The notes under the pieces were generated by a model, which saw nothing but the letters and a program-made list of their open reading frames with translations, was not told the DNA's origin and did no database searches. 64,000 bases of DNA from Cellulosilyticum sp. I15G10I2 (GTDB lineage: Bacteria; Bacillota; Clostridia; Lachnospirales; Cellulosilyticaceae): assembly GCF_900095725.1 (NCBI RefSeq), contig NZ_FMMP01000015.1:1-64000 (forward strand). Reading direction: 5' to 3'. This document shows, one piece after another, positions 1-12,376 of this stretch. The stretch's first letter is position 1. Each line of letters begins with the position of its first letter. A program made the translations under genes and the position numbers.

Positions 1-402
<402 letters not shown>

Positions 403-600
403 AAGTTTGTCCAACAACTAATAGTTGTATTTGACTTAATTACTTGTACGTTGTACATATAGTACTTGTACTTGATTCGAACTTCAATAATGAAGCTCTT
501 TTGAATCGACTGGTTTTATGGTTACTATTTTATTTTCAATGTTCAATTTCACTGCTTATTCGCTGTAATTATAAGCACTGTGCTCGTGAGCACTTTTACT

Positions 601-629
601 ATTATACTTAAGTGTATTACATATGTCAA
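601..629 (-). promoter_or_regulatory. Strong rRNA promoter for the 16S operon
   Basis: On the minus strand TTGACA (629-624), a 17-bp spacer and TATAAT (606-601) form a perfect sigma-A consensus promoter, with initiation expected near 594 and a leader of about 190 nt before the 16S 5' end. It lies between tRNA-Ser and the 16S gene, so the rRNA does not depend on read-through from the tRNA. A short GC-rich palindrome near 580-595 lies in the early leader. The rest of 403-678 holds no gene. Confidence 0.85.
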
Positions 630-678
630 CACTTTTTTTATTTTTTTTGTTTTTACTACATTTACAAAAAAAATAGAG

Positions 679-767
679 CGGAGAAGGAGGGATTCGAACC
701 CTCGCGCCGGTTTCCCGACCTATACCCTTAGCAGGGGCACCTCTTCGGCCAACTTGAGTACTTCTCC
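679..767 (-). tRNA. tRNA-Ser (anticodon GCU)
   Basis: The minus strand folds as a class II tRNA: the acceptor stem GGAGAAG pairs with CTTCTCC, the anticodon loop is CTGCTAA giving anticodon GCU, there is a long variable arm, and the T-loop region reads GGTTCGAATCC. The discriminator is G, as expected for serine. CCA is not encoded, so it must be added by nucleotidyltransferase. It reads AGC/AGU codons. It lies just upstream of the rRNA promoter and has its own promoter. Confidence 0.96.
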
Positions 768-828
768 GAATTAAATGTATTTAAATATGTTATAACCTTT
801 TAAGGTTCTACCACTTAAGGCAAAATCT

Positions 829-857
829 ATATTACCAACTTTTCTTCTTTATGTCAA
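829..857 (-). promoter_or_regulatory. Promoter of tRNA-Ser
   Basis: Minus-strand TTGACA at 857-852, a 17-bp spacer, and TAATAT at 834-829. The start point would be about 55 nt upstream of the tRNA 5' end. Position and quality fit a stable-RNA promoter. Confidence 0.7.
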
Positions 858-891
858 GCCTTTTTTTTAAATATGTTTTACCTATTTAAAA

Positions 892-920
892 ATATCCTTA
901 CATTAAAAATGTAAGGATAT
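892..920 (-). terminator. Hairpin terminator candidate ending the gyrB-gyrA-C39 transcript
   Basis: A 13-bp perfect stem (892-904 with 908-920) with a 3-nt loop is followed on the minus strand by a short T-rich tract. It lies about 350 bp downstream of the C39 peptidase gene and upstream of the tRNA-Ser promoter, where it would insulate the stable RNAs from the gyrase operon. The stem is AT-rich, so strength is uncertain. Confidence 0.5.
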
Positions 921-1267
921 AATTTGTTGGAATACTTTGTAGATGTTTCACTTTAATATCACCAAAATGTCTTACTACTCATTACTAATATACTTTTGTT
1001 ATTTGCACATAATAAAAATATTAATATATAATTAAAATAATATAAGACGTATACATTATATGTGGTGTGTATAATATACCATGTATAATATACTATACAC
1101 TGTATATAATAGTATACAATGTATATACTATTTTTTATACCATAATGAGCAATTACTTATTTTACTGATTACTAACAACATCTTCTATATTATAATACCA
1201 TTTTTATTATATTATTACAATTACTATTTATTCATTTCTGCTTATTTTTATGTGGCTCTATCTACTT
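921..1267. other. AT-rich intergenic stretch, no gene
   Basis: About 350 bp between the terminator hairpin and the C39 gene. It is very AT-rich and contains overlapping TATA/ATAC palindromic runs near 1020-1130. No start codon with a ribosome binding site and no RNA gene was recognised. Confidence 0.6.
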
Positions 1268-2284
1268 CTATTTTACTATAGTAACCGCCTGATGTCCCAT
1301 CTGTTCCCAAGATTTCTGAAAAGAAACTTTTTCAATTATTCTGTTTGGCTTTCCATATAACGGATCGTTAATATATATATTATTTTGGTCAAAACCAGTT
1401 ATAACAACTGCATGCTGTCTCTGCGTTACTTTTACGATCCCCGTAGGTGTATGCCACATCTGAAAAGAGCTCTCCTCTAACGGTTTATATGTAGAATTTG
1501 TTACTACCCAAACTGGATAGCCGTTAGACACAAAGTAAAGAACATCTTCAAATTCTAACCCTGTAATATCAATAGCCTTTTCTTTAAAGTATTGATCAGC
1601 CAGCTCTGCAATTGGTCCATGATATACACCATATCCATGATTTTGCCTATTATACATATCTCCTACAAACCCATCATACGGATTGCCAAAATATATGCGC
1701 CCAGTATTATCGATTTTATAAGGCGTCGTATCTTTTCTTATTTTATCTGCCAGCTCCATTTTATTTATCTTTAACCCATGATACTTAAATATCATAGCAA
1801 GCGATGTTACTTCACAGCCTCTTGGAAGTTCTGGAAGTTGCAAAACAACAGGCACATCCATTTTTATTTTTTCAGGAAGTTCTGCTTGCTCTTCCCATAT
1901 TGGCTTATCGTCGTTATTATAATAAATCTTATTATGACCATTTCTTTTGGCGTATCTCATTGCACTGTCAAATACTTCAAAATCATGTATCGCTGTATCT
2001 GTTATAATAATAAATGGCGCTAATGTACTATAAATCCATTCATTATTATCTTTATCTACAACTACACTTCTTCCTATATCTTTTGCTTTTTTTATAGCTT
2101 CTTCTTTATTTTCAAATTCCTCTATGGTTTTACCTGATTTTTTTATAATGTAATGTCCGTCCGGCGTCTGCTTATTAATAAAAGCAGGCAGTGTATCAGG
2201 ACTATTAATAATTATATAATATCCGTATACACCGCCTACACTAAATACAAGTAAAATAATGAAAAAAACAATTAACTTTTTCAT
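1268..2284 (-). CDS. Membrane-anchored C39-family cysteine peptidase (C39_2 type)
   Basis: 338 aa. Residues 3-27 are a hydrophobic N-terminal anchor or signal. The C-terminal half is a C39-like papain-fold domain: DVPVVLQLPELPRGCEVTSL carries the catalytic Cys and QHAVVITGFD the catalytic His, followed by IYINDPLYG with the Asp/Asn. The first ~130 residues form an uncharacterised extracellular region. Related proteins (YvpB-like) are exported and of unknown substrate. The ATG (2284-2282) directly abuts the gyrA stop codon (2287-2285) with no spacing, so its ribosome binding site lies inside gyrA and translation is probably coupled. I see no biochemical link to gyrase; the family call is solid and the substrate unknown. 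Confidence 0.85.
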   Translation of the reverse strand: MKKLIVFFIILLVFSVGGVYGYYIIINSPDTLPAFINKQTPDGHYIIKKSGKTIEEFENKEEAIKKAKDIGRSVVVDKDNNEWIYSTLAPFIIITDTAIHDFEVFDSAMRYAKRNGHNKIYYNNDDKPIWEEQAELPEKIKMDVPVVLQLPELPRGCEVTSLAMIFKYHGLKINKMELADKIRKDTTPYKIDNTGRIYFGNPYDGFVGDMYNRQNHGYGVYHGPIAELADQYFKEKAIDITGLEFEDVLYFVSNGYPVWVVTNSTYKPLEESSFQMWHTPTGIVKVTQRQHAVVITGFDQNNIYINDPLYGKPNRIIEKVSFQKSWEQMGHQAVTIVK

Positions 2285-4786
2285 CTATTCCTCTTGAGGA
2301 TGTTCCTCAGTTTGTTCTTCTATAATATCTTCTTTAACCTTTTCCATACATACTACCTGTACGCCTTCTGACACATTAATAAGCTTAACGCCTTGAGCAT
2401 TACGTCCCACCGAGGATATTTGAGCAACTTGAATACGAATAATAATACCTTGAGAAGTAATAAGAAGAAGTTCATCATCTTCTTTAACAGCTGCTATTCC
2501 AATAACATTACCTGTTTTTTCTGTTATTTTATTAATTCTTAGCCCCTTACCTCCACGTCTTTGCGCTCTAAACGCTTCGATAGGTGTTCTTTTTCCTAAT
2601 CCATTTTCTGTAGCAGTAAGGATCTGTTCTCCTTCTTGTGGCACAGTAGCACCAATAACTTCATCTTCTTCTGCAAGATTAATCGCCCGTACCCCTCTTG
2701 CTGTTCTACCCATCGGTCTTACATCTGTTCCTTCAAACATAATCCCTTGACCTTTTTTTGTACATACTAAAATAGCATCATCTGAGGTTGTTTGATAAAC
2801 ACCCATAAGTTCATCTTCTTCTGCCAGTGAAAGAGCGATAAGTCCACCTTTTCTAATATTCTTGAATGCACTTAAAGGAGTCTTTTTAATTTGTCCAAGT
2901 TTTGTAATCATCGTTAAGTACATATTATCCTGGTACTCTTTAATTGGAAAAACTGCACTTATTTTTTCATCTTTATCAAGTTCAAGTAAGTTAATAATAG
3001 CCATACCTCTTGCAGTCCTACCGCCTTCTGGTATTCTATAAGCTTTAATACGATAAGCTTTTCCTTTGTTAGTAAAGAACATAATATAGTTAAAGTTAGT
3101 TGTTACAAAGAGTTGTTCAATAAAATCTTCCTCTATTGTATTAACCCCAATAATACCTTTACCACCTCTATGTTGATTTTTATAAGTATCTAGAGGAATA
3201 CGTTTGATATAGCCTAAGTGTGTAATAGTAACAACAATATTTTCTTCATCGATAAGATCTTCTATATCATATTCGTCCTCATCAATTGTAATATCTGTTC
3301 TTCTGCCATCTCCATATTTATCTCTTATTTCTACTATTTCTTCTTTGATAACAGAATAAAGCTTATATTCACTTTCAAGTATAGATCTAAGATATTTAAT
3401 TTTTTCCATTAGTTGATTATATTCTTCTTCTAACTTTTCTCTCTCAAGTCCAGTTAGAGCACGAAGTCTCATTTCGACGATAGCTTGAGCTTGAATTTCT
3501 GTAAGATCTATAGCTTCTATAATCTTTTCTTTTGCTTCTTGAACTGTTTTTGAAGATCTGATAAGAGAAACAATTAAATCAATTTTGTCTAGTGCTTTTC
3601 TAAGCCCCTCTACAATGTGGGCTCTTGCTTCAGCCTTATTTAAATCAAATTGTGTTCTTCTTGTAACAACTTCTTTTTGGTGCTTTAAATACTCTTCTAT
3701 CATTTGTTTTAAGTTGAGTACTTTAGGCTCATCATTTACAAGTGCTAACATATTAATACTAAAAGTATCCTGCATTTGAGTATACTTATAAAGTTGATTT
3801 AAAATAACATTTGCATTGACATCTCTTCTAAGCTCTATAACGATAGACATACCATTTCTGTCTGACTCATCTCTTAAATCAGTAATGCCTTCTATTTTCT
3901 TTTCTTTTACGAGATCTGCTATTTTTTCAATAAGCTTTGACTTATTAACCATATAAGGGATTTCCGTTACAACAATTCTAGACTTTCCTGCATGCATATC
4001 TTCGATTTCAGCTTTAGCCTTTACTTTTACTTTACCTTTGCCAGTTCTATAAGCTTGTTCTATACCGTACTTTCCATAAATAGTTGCTCCTGTTGGAAAA
4101 TCCGGAGCTTGTATAATATCCATAAGCTCTTCTATTTCAGTTTCTCTAACTTCTTGTTCTTCATTTTCTCCCATGTAGTTGTCTATCATTTTAACAACGC
4201 CATTAATAACTTCTGTTAAGTTATGAGGAGGTATACTAGTAGCCATACCTACAGCAATACCAGATGATCCATTCACAAGTAAATTAGGATATCTGGATGG
4301 AAGAACCACAGGTTCTTTAGCTGATTCATCAAAGTTTGGTCTAAAGTTTACTGTTTCTTTATCTATATCAGCAAGCATAGCATTTGTCATTTTACTCATA
4401 CGTGCTTCTGTATAACGCATGGCAGCAGCGCCATCTCCATCTATTGACCCAAAGTTACCTTGACCATCAACTAAAGGATATCTGGTAGAGAAGTCTTGTG
4501 CCATACGTACCATTGCATCGTAAATAGAAGAGTCACCATGTGGATGATACTTACCCATGGTATCCCCAACAATACGTGCTGACTTTCTATATTGTTTATC
4601 TGCCCATAAATTAAGTTCACTCATCGCATATAAAATACGCCTATGAACAGGCTTTAACCCATCTCGTACATCTGGGAGGGCACGAGATACAATAACGCTC
4701 ATAGCATAATCAATATAACATTTTTTCATTTCTTCCTGTATATCTACAGAAATAATTCTATCGTACGTTGTATCATTTATATCCAT
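2285..4786 (-). CDS. gyrA: DNA gyrase subunit A
   Basis: 833 aa, the usual length. GyrA cleaves and rejoins DNA in the A2B2 gyrase that introduces negative supercoils. Visible are the N-terminal breakage-reunion domain with [20 protein letters not shown], the active-site Tyr in AMRYTEARM, and a quinolone-resistance region [17 protein letters not shown] that keeps the susceptible-type Ser and Asp. The six-bladed C-terminal DNA-wrapping domain carries the GyrA box QRRGGKG, with a related QHRGGKG in another blade. The C-terminus is acidic, ending in a Glu-rich tail. It follows gyrB by 20 bp and precedes the C39 peptidase gene with no gap. Confidence 0.98.
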   Translation of the reverse strand: MDINDTTYDRIISVDIQEEMKKCYIDYAMSVIVSRALPDVRDGLKPVHRRILYAMSELNLWADKQYRKSARIVGDTMGKYHPHGDSSIYDAMVRMAQDFSTRYPLVDGQGNFGSIDGDGAAAMRYTEARMSKMTNAMLADIDKETVNFRPNFDESAKEPVVLPSRYPNLLVNGSSGIAVGMATSIPPHNLTEVINGVVKMIDNYMGENEEQEVRETEIEELMDIIQAPDFPTGATIYGKYGIEQAYRTGKGKVKVKAKAEIEDMHAGKSRIVVTEIPYMVNKSKLIEKIADLVKEKKIEGITDLRDESDRNGMSIVIELRRDVNANVILNQLYKYTQMQDTFSINMLALVNDEPKVLNLKQMIEEYLKHQKEVVTRRTQFDLNKAEARAHIVEGLRKALDKIDLIVSLIRSSKTVQEAKEKIIEAIDLTEIQAQAIVEMRLRALTGLEREKLEEEYNQLMEKIKYLRSILESEYKLYSVIKEEIVEIRDKYGDGRRTDITIDEDEYDIEDLIDEENIVVTITHLGYIKRIPLDTYKNQHRGGKGIIGVNTIEEDFIEQLFVTTNFNYIMFFTNKGKAYRIKAYRIPEGGRTARGMAIINLLELDKDEKISAVFPIKEYQDNMYLTMITKLGQIKKTPLSAFKNIRKGGLIALSLAEEDELMGVYQTTSDDAILVCTKKGQGIMFEGTDVRPMGRTARGVRAINLAEEDEVIGATVPQEGEQILTATENGLGKRTPIEAFRAQRRGGKGLRINKITEKTGNVIGIAAVKEDDELLLITSQGIIIRIQVAQISSVGRNAQGVKLINVSEGVQVVCMEKVKEDIIEEQTEEHPQEE

Positions 4787-4806
4787 TTACTTTTCTCCTT
4801 GCCCTT

Positions 4807-6795
<1,989 letters not shown>

Positions 6796-6821
6796 TTAAC
6801 GCAAAATTATATATTAAATTA

Positions 6822-7904
6822 CTACATTTCTATTTCTTTTACATTTCCTTCTTTTACATAGTATAGTTTTCCTATTTTTTGTGTATTCCATACACTTTGT
6901 TCTATTCCTGTACAAGTTATAAGTGTTTGAATATTCTCTGTATATTTAAATAAGTCTTTTTGTCTTTTATCATCCAACTCTGATAATACGTCATCTAGTA
7001 AGAGAATAGGTTCTTCCCCTATATATTTCGTCATAATACTAAGTTCTGCAAGCTTCATAGATAGAACTACTGTTCTTTGCTGACCTTGTGAACCATATAT
7101 TTTTACATCCATCCCATTAATAAGAAAATTCAGATCATCTCTATGAGGTCCTATAGACGTAGTTTGATATAGGATGTCTTTTTCTCTAAATTTTAGCATC
7201 TTAGATTGAAATTCATCCGAGTTAATACTCGGTTCATAAACTACTTCTAAATTTTCTTTGCCGCCCGATATATCTTCATGAATACGTTTTGCAATTATAT
7301 TGAGTTCTTGAATAAACTCTGATCGTTTTTTAATAATCTCTTTTGCATATTCTTCAAGCTGTATATCCCAAATATCTATAATAGACATGTCTTTGTTTTT
7401 TAAATATTGTTTAAGTGCTAAATTTCTTTGTTTTAAAACTTTATGATACTGTTTTAAGGCATGATAATAAAGTTTATCTATTTGACATAATTCAATATCT
7501 ATAAATCTTCTTCTTTCTTTTGGACTGCTTTTTACAAGCTGCAAATCCTCTGGTGAGAACATAACAATATTAATACATCCAAATAATTCACCTAATCTAT
7601 GAATAGGCATTTTATTAATTGCTGCTGCTTTAGATTTTTGACTTAAATGAAAATCTATTATATCATCAATAAAGTTTTTTTGTAAGCTGACCATCACATG
7701 AGCGTATTCACTCCCCCATCTGATAATTTCTTTTTCCTTATGCGTTCTATGAGATCTAGCTGTAGCACAAAGATAAATAGCTTCTAAGATATTAGTCTTT
7801 CCTTGTGCATTATCACCTTTAAAAATATTAATACCTTTATCTAATTCTAAATCAAGTTTAATATAATTTCTAAAATCTTTTAGAGACAGCTCTTTGATAT
7901 ACAT
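6822..7904 (-). CDS. recF: DNA replication and repair protein RecF
   Basis: 360 aa. SMC-like ATPase that helps load RecA at gaps together with RecO and RecR. Walker A is GDNAQGKTNILEAIY near residue 30, the ABC signature region is GSQGQQRTVVLSMKLAE, and Walker B is PILLLDDVLSELDDKRQ. Start has AAGGAG. It lies 18 bp after the S4-domain gene in the conserved dnaA-dnaN-yaaA-recF-gyrB order. Confidence 0.97.
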   Translation of the reverse strand: MYIKELSLKDFRNYIKLDLELDKGINIFKGDNAQGKTNILEAIYLCATARSHRTHKEKEIIRWGSEYAHVMVSLQKNFIDDIIDFHLSQKSKAAAINKMPIHRLGELFGCINIVMFSPEDLQLVKSSPKERRRFIDIELCQIDKLYYHALKQYHKVLKQRNLALKQYLKNKDMSIIDIWDIQLEEYAKEIIKKRSEFIQELNIIAKRIHEDISGGKENLEVVYEPSINSDEFQSKMLKFREKDILYQTTSIGPHRDDLNFLINGMDVKIYGSQGQQRTVVLSMKLAELSIMTKYIGEEPILLLDDVLSELDDKRQKDLFKYTENIQTLITCTGIEQSVWNTQKIGKLYYVKEGNVKEIEM

Positions 7905-7922
7905 AAAAGCTCTCCTTCATAA

Positions 7923-8132
7923 TTATTTAACTTTATAAGTCTCTCCATCAAATTCAACTAGGTCACCACTTCTTATTTTCTTTCCTCTTTGGGTGCATAT
8001 TTCATCATTAACAAGAACAAGTCCTTGTGCAATGAGAAGTTTTGCTTCGCCACCACTTTGGACCATATTAGTAAACTTCATCAGCTGATCAAGTTTTATA
8101 AACTCTGTAGTAATTGTAATTTCTTTCATCAA
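7923..8132 (-). CDS. yaaA: S4-domain RNA-binding protein, YaaA/RlbA type
   Basis: 69 aa, consisting essentially of one S4 RNA-binding domain: FIKLDQLMKFTNMVQSGGEA, then LVLVNDEICTQRGKKIRSGD. The family sits between dnaN and recF in Firmicutes and is thought to act on the ribosome or rRNA; its molecular role is little defined. The start is one of two adjacent ATG codons (8132 or 8129) behind AAAGGAG. Confidence 0.92.
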   Translation of the reverse strand: MMKEITITTEFIKLDQLMKFTNMVQSGGEAKLLIAQGLVLVNDEICTQRGKKIRSGDLVEFDGETYKVK

Positions 8133-8231
8133 ATAAATCTCCTTTTATTATATTTTCTAAATCAGAACTAACAAATCGCTCTATGATTCATAAGTGAACT
8201 CTAGAGCGATTTAAAACTTTTATGCGCGCAT

Positions 8232-9338
8232 TTATGCGTTTACACGAATAGGTAATATTAAATATTTATAATGGTCACCCTCTTTAGGTTTAATAATACA
8301 TGGCGTAAGTGAAGATATAAAATGTATATATATTTCTTCATCATCTATTGTTTTTAGTGCATCAATTAAATATCTTGGATTAAAAGCTATAACTAATTCT
8401 TTACCTTCAAGTACTACATCAAGTTCTTCTCTAGCAGTACCAAGTTCAGTATTAGAAGTAATAATCATCTTATCTCCATCAATTTCTATTTTGATCGGAT
8501 TTTTTTTGCCCTCTCTTGAGATAAGAGCAGCACGTTCTATACTCATTAAAAAATGTTTTTTATCTACTAAAATTTTAGTTTCATAGTCAGAAGAAAAAAC
8601 TTGCTCATATTTTAAGAATTCACCTTCTAGTAATCTAGATACAACTTTACTTTCTCCTAAGTCAAATAAAACATGCTTATCTTCAAAGTAAATCGTAACA
8701 GGCTCATCTTCTTCAGCAGATAAAATCTTACTAACTTCAGCCAGTGTCTTTCCTGGGATGACAACTTCTACATCCCTATTCTCAATTGAGAGTGGTGTCT
8801 TTCTGTAAGAAATACGATAGCCATCTACAGAAACCATATTTAAATTGTTATCCTTTATTTGCAGCATTTCTCCTGTAAGTATAGGCCTTGTCTCATCTTG
8901 TGCAACAGAAAAAATAGTCTGACGAATCATCTCTTTTAAGGTAAGCTGATCGATTTTACACGAGTTAAGCTTTTCTACATTAGGAAGAGCTGGGAAATCT
9001 TTTCCTGATTGTCCAGCTATTTGAAATTTTGATTTTTCAGTTGTTATAGCCGTCATAAAGTTATTATTAGATGAAATCTCTATGACTTCCCCCGACATTT
9101 TTCTGATAATTTCTGAAAATATTTTTGCTTCTAAAGCAATAGATCCTTCTTCTTGAACTTCTGCATCTATAGTACTTTCTATGCCAAGCTCAAGATTATT
9201 TCCCACAAGTGTTAATTTATTATTAGAAGCTTTAAGTAATATACATTCTAAAATAGGTAATGTGGTTTTAGTTGAGCAAGCTTTTAGTACGGTATTAATA
9301 CTATTTAATAAAATATCTTGCCTGCAATAGATATGCAT
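8232..9338 (-). CDS. dnaN: DNA polymerase III sliding clamp (beta subunit)
   Basis: 368 aa, normal length, with three clamp-fold repeats. The N-terminus MHIYCRQDILLNSI and the C-terminal ALKTIDDEEIYIHF...YLILPIR are typical. It forms the dimeric ring that tethers Pol III to DNA. The frame is open upstream to 9461, but the ATG at 9338 has AAGGAG 8 nt upstream and fits the family N-terminus, so the extension is rejected. It is separated from dnaA by a 247-bp region holding DnaA-box-like sequences. Confidence 0.97.
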   Translation of the reverse strand: MHIYCRQDILLNSINTVLKACSTKTTLPILECILLKASNNKLTLVGNNLELGIESTIDAEVQEEGSIALEAKIFSEIIRKMSGEVIEISSNNNFMTAITTEKSKFQIAGQSGKDFPALPNVEKLNSCKIDQLTLKEMIRQTIFSVAQDETRPILTGEMLQIKDNNLNMVSVDGYRISYRKTPLSIENRDVEVVIPGKTLAEVSKILSAEEDEPVTIYFEDKHVLFDLGESKVVSRLLEGEFLKYEQVFSSDYETKILVDKKHFLMSIERAALISREGKKNPIKIEIDGDKMIITSNTELGTAREELDVVLEGKELVIAFNPRYLIDALKTIDDEEIYIHFISSLTPCIIKPKEGDHYKYLILPIRVNA

Positions 9339-9585
9339 GTGGATATCTCCTTCCTGATAAAACAATACAATAATTAAAGTTAATTTAGCAATTATAGTAA
9401 TAGGGGGTGTGGGTAATGTGTATAAGCTAAACAAACGCTTTATAGTCTTCTGAATAAGCATGTATATATGTATGTGGATTAAGTGGAGTTAAATATCAAG
9501 GTTACCCACAGTATCAACAATTTGTAAAAATACTTTAATTAATCCACATATAGTTAACTTTAAGTTCACAGGGATACACACAGCA
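9339..9585. promoter_or_regulatory. dnaA-dnaN intergenic region with DnaA-box-like sites (second oriC lobe)
   Basis: Near-consensus DnaA boxes include TTACCCACA inverted at 9408-9416 and direct at 9502-9510. TCCACA and TTCACA-type half sites occur around 9470-9580. The cluster flanks the end of dnaA, as in the bipartite origins of Firmicutes. No gene is present. Confidence 0.6.
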
Positions 9586-10926
9586 CTATTTAGACGTTAT
9601 TTTAGATTCAAGTTCATTGATAATTTGAGAAAGCTCTACGTCAGTTTGTAACTCTTTGGAGATTTTTTCAAATCCATGAATAATAGTCGTATGATCACGA
9701 CCACCAAATTTTTCACCTATTTTAGGCAACGATAAATCAGTTAATTTCCTGCATAAGTACATAGCTATTTGTCTTGGATAAGCAATACTTCTGGTTCTCT
9801 TAGACGATTTTAACTCTTCTTGTTTTAAGTGAAAAAAGCTCGCAACAATTTCTTGAATATATTCAGCTGTGATAACTTTTGGCTTGTCCTTGGAAATAAG
9901 ATCCTTAAGCGCTTCATTAGCAAGCTCTACGGTTATAGGCTTGTTCGTTAAAGAAGAAAATGCCAGGATACGATTAAGAGCACCTTCAAGTTCACGAATA
10001 TTAGAGATAACAGTTCTCGCTATAAAAAGAAGCACGTCTTCAGGCACTGATAAACTTTCGATTTCTGCTTTTTTACGTAAAATAGCTATTCGTGTTTCTA
10101 AATCTGGACTTTGAATATCCGCAATAAGTCCCCATTCAAATCGTGATCTTAACCTATCTTCTAAAGTTTCAATTTCTTTAGGCGGCCTGTCACTTGAAAT
10201 GATAATTTGTTTATTAGCTTCGTGAAGGGTATTAAATGTATGAAAAAACTCTTCCTGGGTTCTTTCTTTACCAGCTATAAATTGAATATCATCTATAAGA
10301 AGGACGTCTATATTTCGATATTTATTACGAAAGCTTTCATTTTTATCATCTCGAATAGAATTAATAAGCTCGTTTGTAAATTTTTCAGAAGATGCATAAA
10401 GTACTTTAGCATTAGGATTTTGATCCAAAATATAATGGGCAATTGAATGCATAAGATGGGTTTTGCCAAGTCCTACGCCTCCATATAAAAACAGTGGGTT
10501 ATAGGCTCTTGCTGGTGCCTCGGCTACGGCGAGTGCTGCTGCATGGGCCATACGATTACTGTTACCAACTACAAAACTATCAAATACATACCTAGGATTA
10601 AGCGTACTTTGATTGTTTAATGGATCTTGAAGCTGATCTGATTTCTTAGCATTTTTCTTTTCTATATTACTTTGTTCGTTAGGAAGCACAAATTTTATAG
10701 CATACTCCTTATTTAAGATTTGGAGTGCGCTATTACGGATAAGTTCTAAATATCTTGTATTTAGAATTTCTTTAGTAAACTCATTTTTAACACCGAGTAT
10801 GAGAGTATTATCTTGTATATCAATTATTTGAGTATTTTTAAACCAAGTGCTAAAACTTACACTTGATGTTTCAATTTCAATGATATTAAGAATAGCGCCC
10901 CATTGCTTTTCATATAGCGATGACAT
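9586..10926 (-). CDS. dnaA: Chromosomal replication initiator DnaA
   Basis: 446 aa. AAA+ ATPase that opens oriC. Domain I begins [13 protein letters not shown]. Domain III has Walker [18 protein letters not shown], Walker [21 protein letters not shown] and sensor [12 protein letters not shown]. Domain IV carries the DnaA signature [15 protein letters not shown]. The frame extends to 10947, but the ATG at 10926 follows AGGAGG by 7 nt and matches family N-termini. It is transcribed away from oriC toward dnaN. Confidence 0.98.
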   Translation of the reverse strand: MSSLYEKQWGAILNIIEIETSSVSFSTWFKNTQIIDIQDNTLILGVKNEFTKEILNTRYLELIRNSALQILNKEYAIKFVLPNEQSNIEKKNAKKSDQLQDPLNNQSTLNPRYVFDSFVVGNSNRMAHAAALAVAEAPARAYNPLFLYGGVGLGKTHLMHSIAHYILDQNPNAKVLYASSEKFTNELINSIRDDKNESFRNKYRNIDVLLIDDIQFIAGKERTQEEFFHTFNTLHEANKQIIISSDRPPKEIETLEDRLRSRFEWGLIADIQSPDLETRIAILRKKAEIESLSVPEDVLLFIARTVISNIRELEGALNRILAFSSLTNKPITVELANEALKDLISKDKPKVITAEYIQEIVASFFHLKQEELKSSKRTRSIAYPRQIAMYLCRKLTDLSLPKIGEKFGGRDHTTIIHGFEKISKELQTDVELSQIINELESKITSK

Positions 10927-10950
10927 TGTCAATCCTCCTAAACACACAAT

Positions 10951-11276
10951 TTATACACAAGTTATTCAAGTATTGTCAACATGTGAATAATTTAATCAAC
11001 ATATATGGTAAAATAAAACATATTTTTTAGATGAATAAAGAGAATAAACAAGTTGTGGATAATTCTATTCAGGCAAAAAATATGAAGATATTAGTAAAAA
11101 AAACAAAAAAAAGAGAAAAAATATAAGTTATACACAAGGTTATCAACAGAATGTGAATAACTTATTTAAATTAACAACTTATCTACAGGTAATTTAATAA
11201 TATCAAATTACCTGTGGAAAAGCAACCTTTATACAAAAATATCCACAGGCAGAATAGTCAAAAAAAGTGTGGATAT
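10951..11276. other. oriC: oriC: cluster of DnaA boxes between dnaA and rpmH
   Basis: At least ten 9-mers resembling TTATNCACA are present. Direct: 10951 (TTATACACA), 11128 (TTATACACA), 11140 (TTATCAACA), 11179 (TTATCTACA), 11239 (ATATCCACA). Inverted: 10982 (TTATTCACA), 11054 (TTATCCACA), 11152 (TTATTCACA), 11213 (TTTTCCACA), 11268 (ATATCCACA). AT-rich stretches between boxes and up to rpmH could be the unwinding element. The 600-bp gap between dnaA and rpmH carries no gene, and strand bias switches here: genes run leftward to the left and rightward to the right. Confidence 0.92.
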
Positions 11277-11527
11277 GTTGTTTAATAGATATAGATATAA
11301 ATGTTTAAATAAAAATGATAAAGTTACCATATTTTATATAGAAATTATAGGAACTAGTGCTTGACTAGTATTTACAAATCTTCTATACTATGAATAGTGC
11401 TTATTTATTTTTTATAATTTGTGTGTGATTTTTTTTTGCAGGATGATAAATTGTTTTTATTCATTAATAATTTATCATTCGATGTGCGTGTTGTGTGATT
11501 ACTCTGTTCATTAAGGAGGTGCACACT

Positions 11528-11662
11528 ATGAAAATGACTTTTCAACCAAAGAAACGTCAAAGAAGTAAAGAACATGGTTTTCGTAAAAGAATGAGAACAA
11601 AAAACGGCAGAGCAGTAGTAGCTAGAAGAAGAGCAAAAGGTAGAAACAAACTAACAGCATAG
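11528..11662 (+). CDS. rpmH: 50S ribosomal protein L34
   Basis: 44 aa, highly basic: [20 protein letters not shown] at the N-terminus and a C-terminal half dominated by Arg/Lys, exactly the L34 pattern and length. AAGGAGG lies 8 nt upstream of the ATG. First gene of the rightward origin-side cluster, with oriC immediately upstream. Confidence 0.98.
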   Translation: MKMTFQPKKRQRSKEHGFRKRMRTKNGRAVVARRRAKGRNKLTA

Positions 11663-11691
11663 AACAAGGCCGCATTTGTGGCCTTGTTTTG
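11663..11691 (+). terminator. Hairpin between rpmH and rnpA
   Basis: AACAAGGCC (11663-11671) pairs with GGCCTTGTT (11680-11688), an 8-nt loop followed by T-rich sequence. It starts right after the rpmH stop codon and probably attenuates read-through, so the abundant L34 mRNA exceeds rnpA mRNA. Confidence 0.8.
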
Positions 11692-11718
11692 CCTTATGTA
11701 AATTTAGAGGTACATTAG

Positions 11719-12066
11719 ATGAAATATACAGAATCACTAAAAAAGAATTATGAGTTTAGGTTAGTCTATAGAAAAGGAAAGTCTTTTGCGAATAAGTATT
11801 TAGTTCTATATAAATATAAGACTAATAATGAAGTTAATAAATTAGGAATATCAGTTAGTAAAAAGGTTGGCAATAGTGTAGTACGCAGCAGGGTTACTAG
11901 GCTGATTAGAGAAAGTTATAGACTAAATGAAGAAAAAGTACAAGGTGAAGGCTGGATTTTTATTGTTGTTGCGAGAACTAATGCAAAGGGCGCTTCTTAT
12001 GATGAAATTGCATCAGCACTTATTCAGCTATTAAAACAGCAGAAAGTATATGATAATTGTATATAA
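11719..12066 (+). CDS. rnpA: Ribonuclease P protein component
   Basis: 115 aa, basic. The conserved RNase P protein signature is seen as SRVTRLIRESYRL, preceded by ISVSKKVGNSVV. It binds RNase P RNA and aids 5' maturation of tRNAs. Lies between rpmH and yidD as in most bacteria. Confidence 0.97.
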   Translation: MKYTESLKKNYEFRLVYRKGKSFANKYLVLYKYKTNNEVNKLGISVSKKVGNSVVRSRVTRLIRESYRLNEEKVQGEGWIFIVVARTNAKGASYDEIASALIQLLKQQKVYDNCI

Positions 12067-12111
12067 TTTTTAAATAATATGATATAATTTGCTACAGAAA
12101 GGATATTAAAG

Positions 12112-12375
12112 GTGAGTGAAATACCTAGACGCGTAGCACTAATGCTTATAAGATTTTATCAAAGAGGGATATCACCCATGCTTGGAAACAATTGTAGGTT
12201 TGTTCCAACATGTTCACAATATACTTATGAGGCTATACAAATTCATGGTTTTTTAAAAGGGACTTTTTTAGGCATAAAGAGGATTTTAAAATGTCATCCC
12301 TTCCACCCTGTAATGTATGACCCAGTACCAGAGAAAAAGGTCTTATTAAATAATAAGAAAAATCAGGAGGACTAG
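12112..12375 (+). CDS. yidD: Membrane protein insertion efficiency factor YidD
   Basis: 87 aa. Motifs [33 protein letters not shown] and [14 protein letters not shown] are characteristic. It starts with GTG (12112) behind AAAGGA. A small peripheral membrane protein assisting YidC. Ends 1 bp before yidC, indicating coupled expression. Confidence 0.95.
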   Translation: MSEIPRRVALMLIRFYQRGISPMLGNNCRFVPTCSQYTYEAIQIHGFLKGTFLGIKRILKCHPFHPVMYDPVPEKKVLLNNKKNQED

Positions 12376-12376
12376 A

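Noticed and set aside
9339-9461. N-terminal extension of DnaN
   Set aside because: It covers DnaA-box sequence and lacks a ribosome binding site, whereas ATG 9338 has one.
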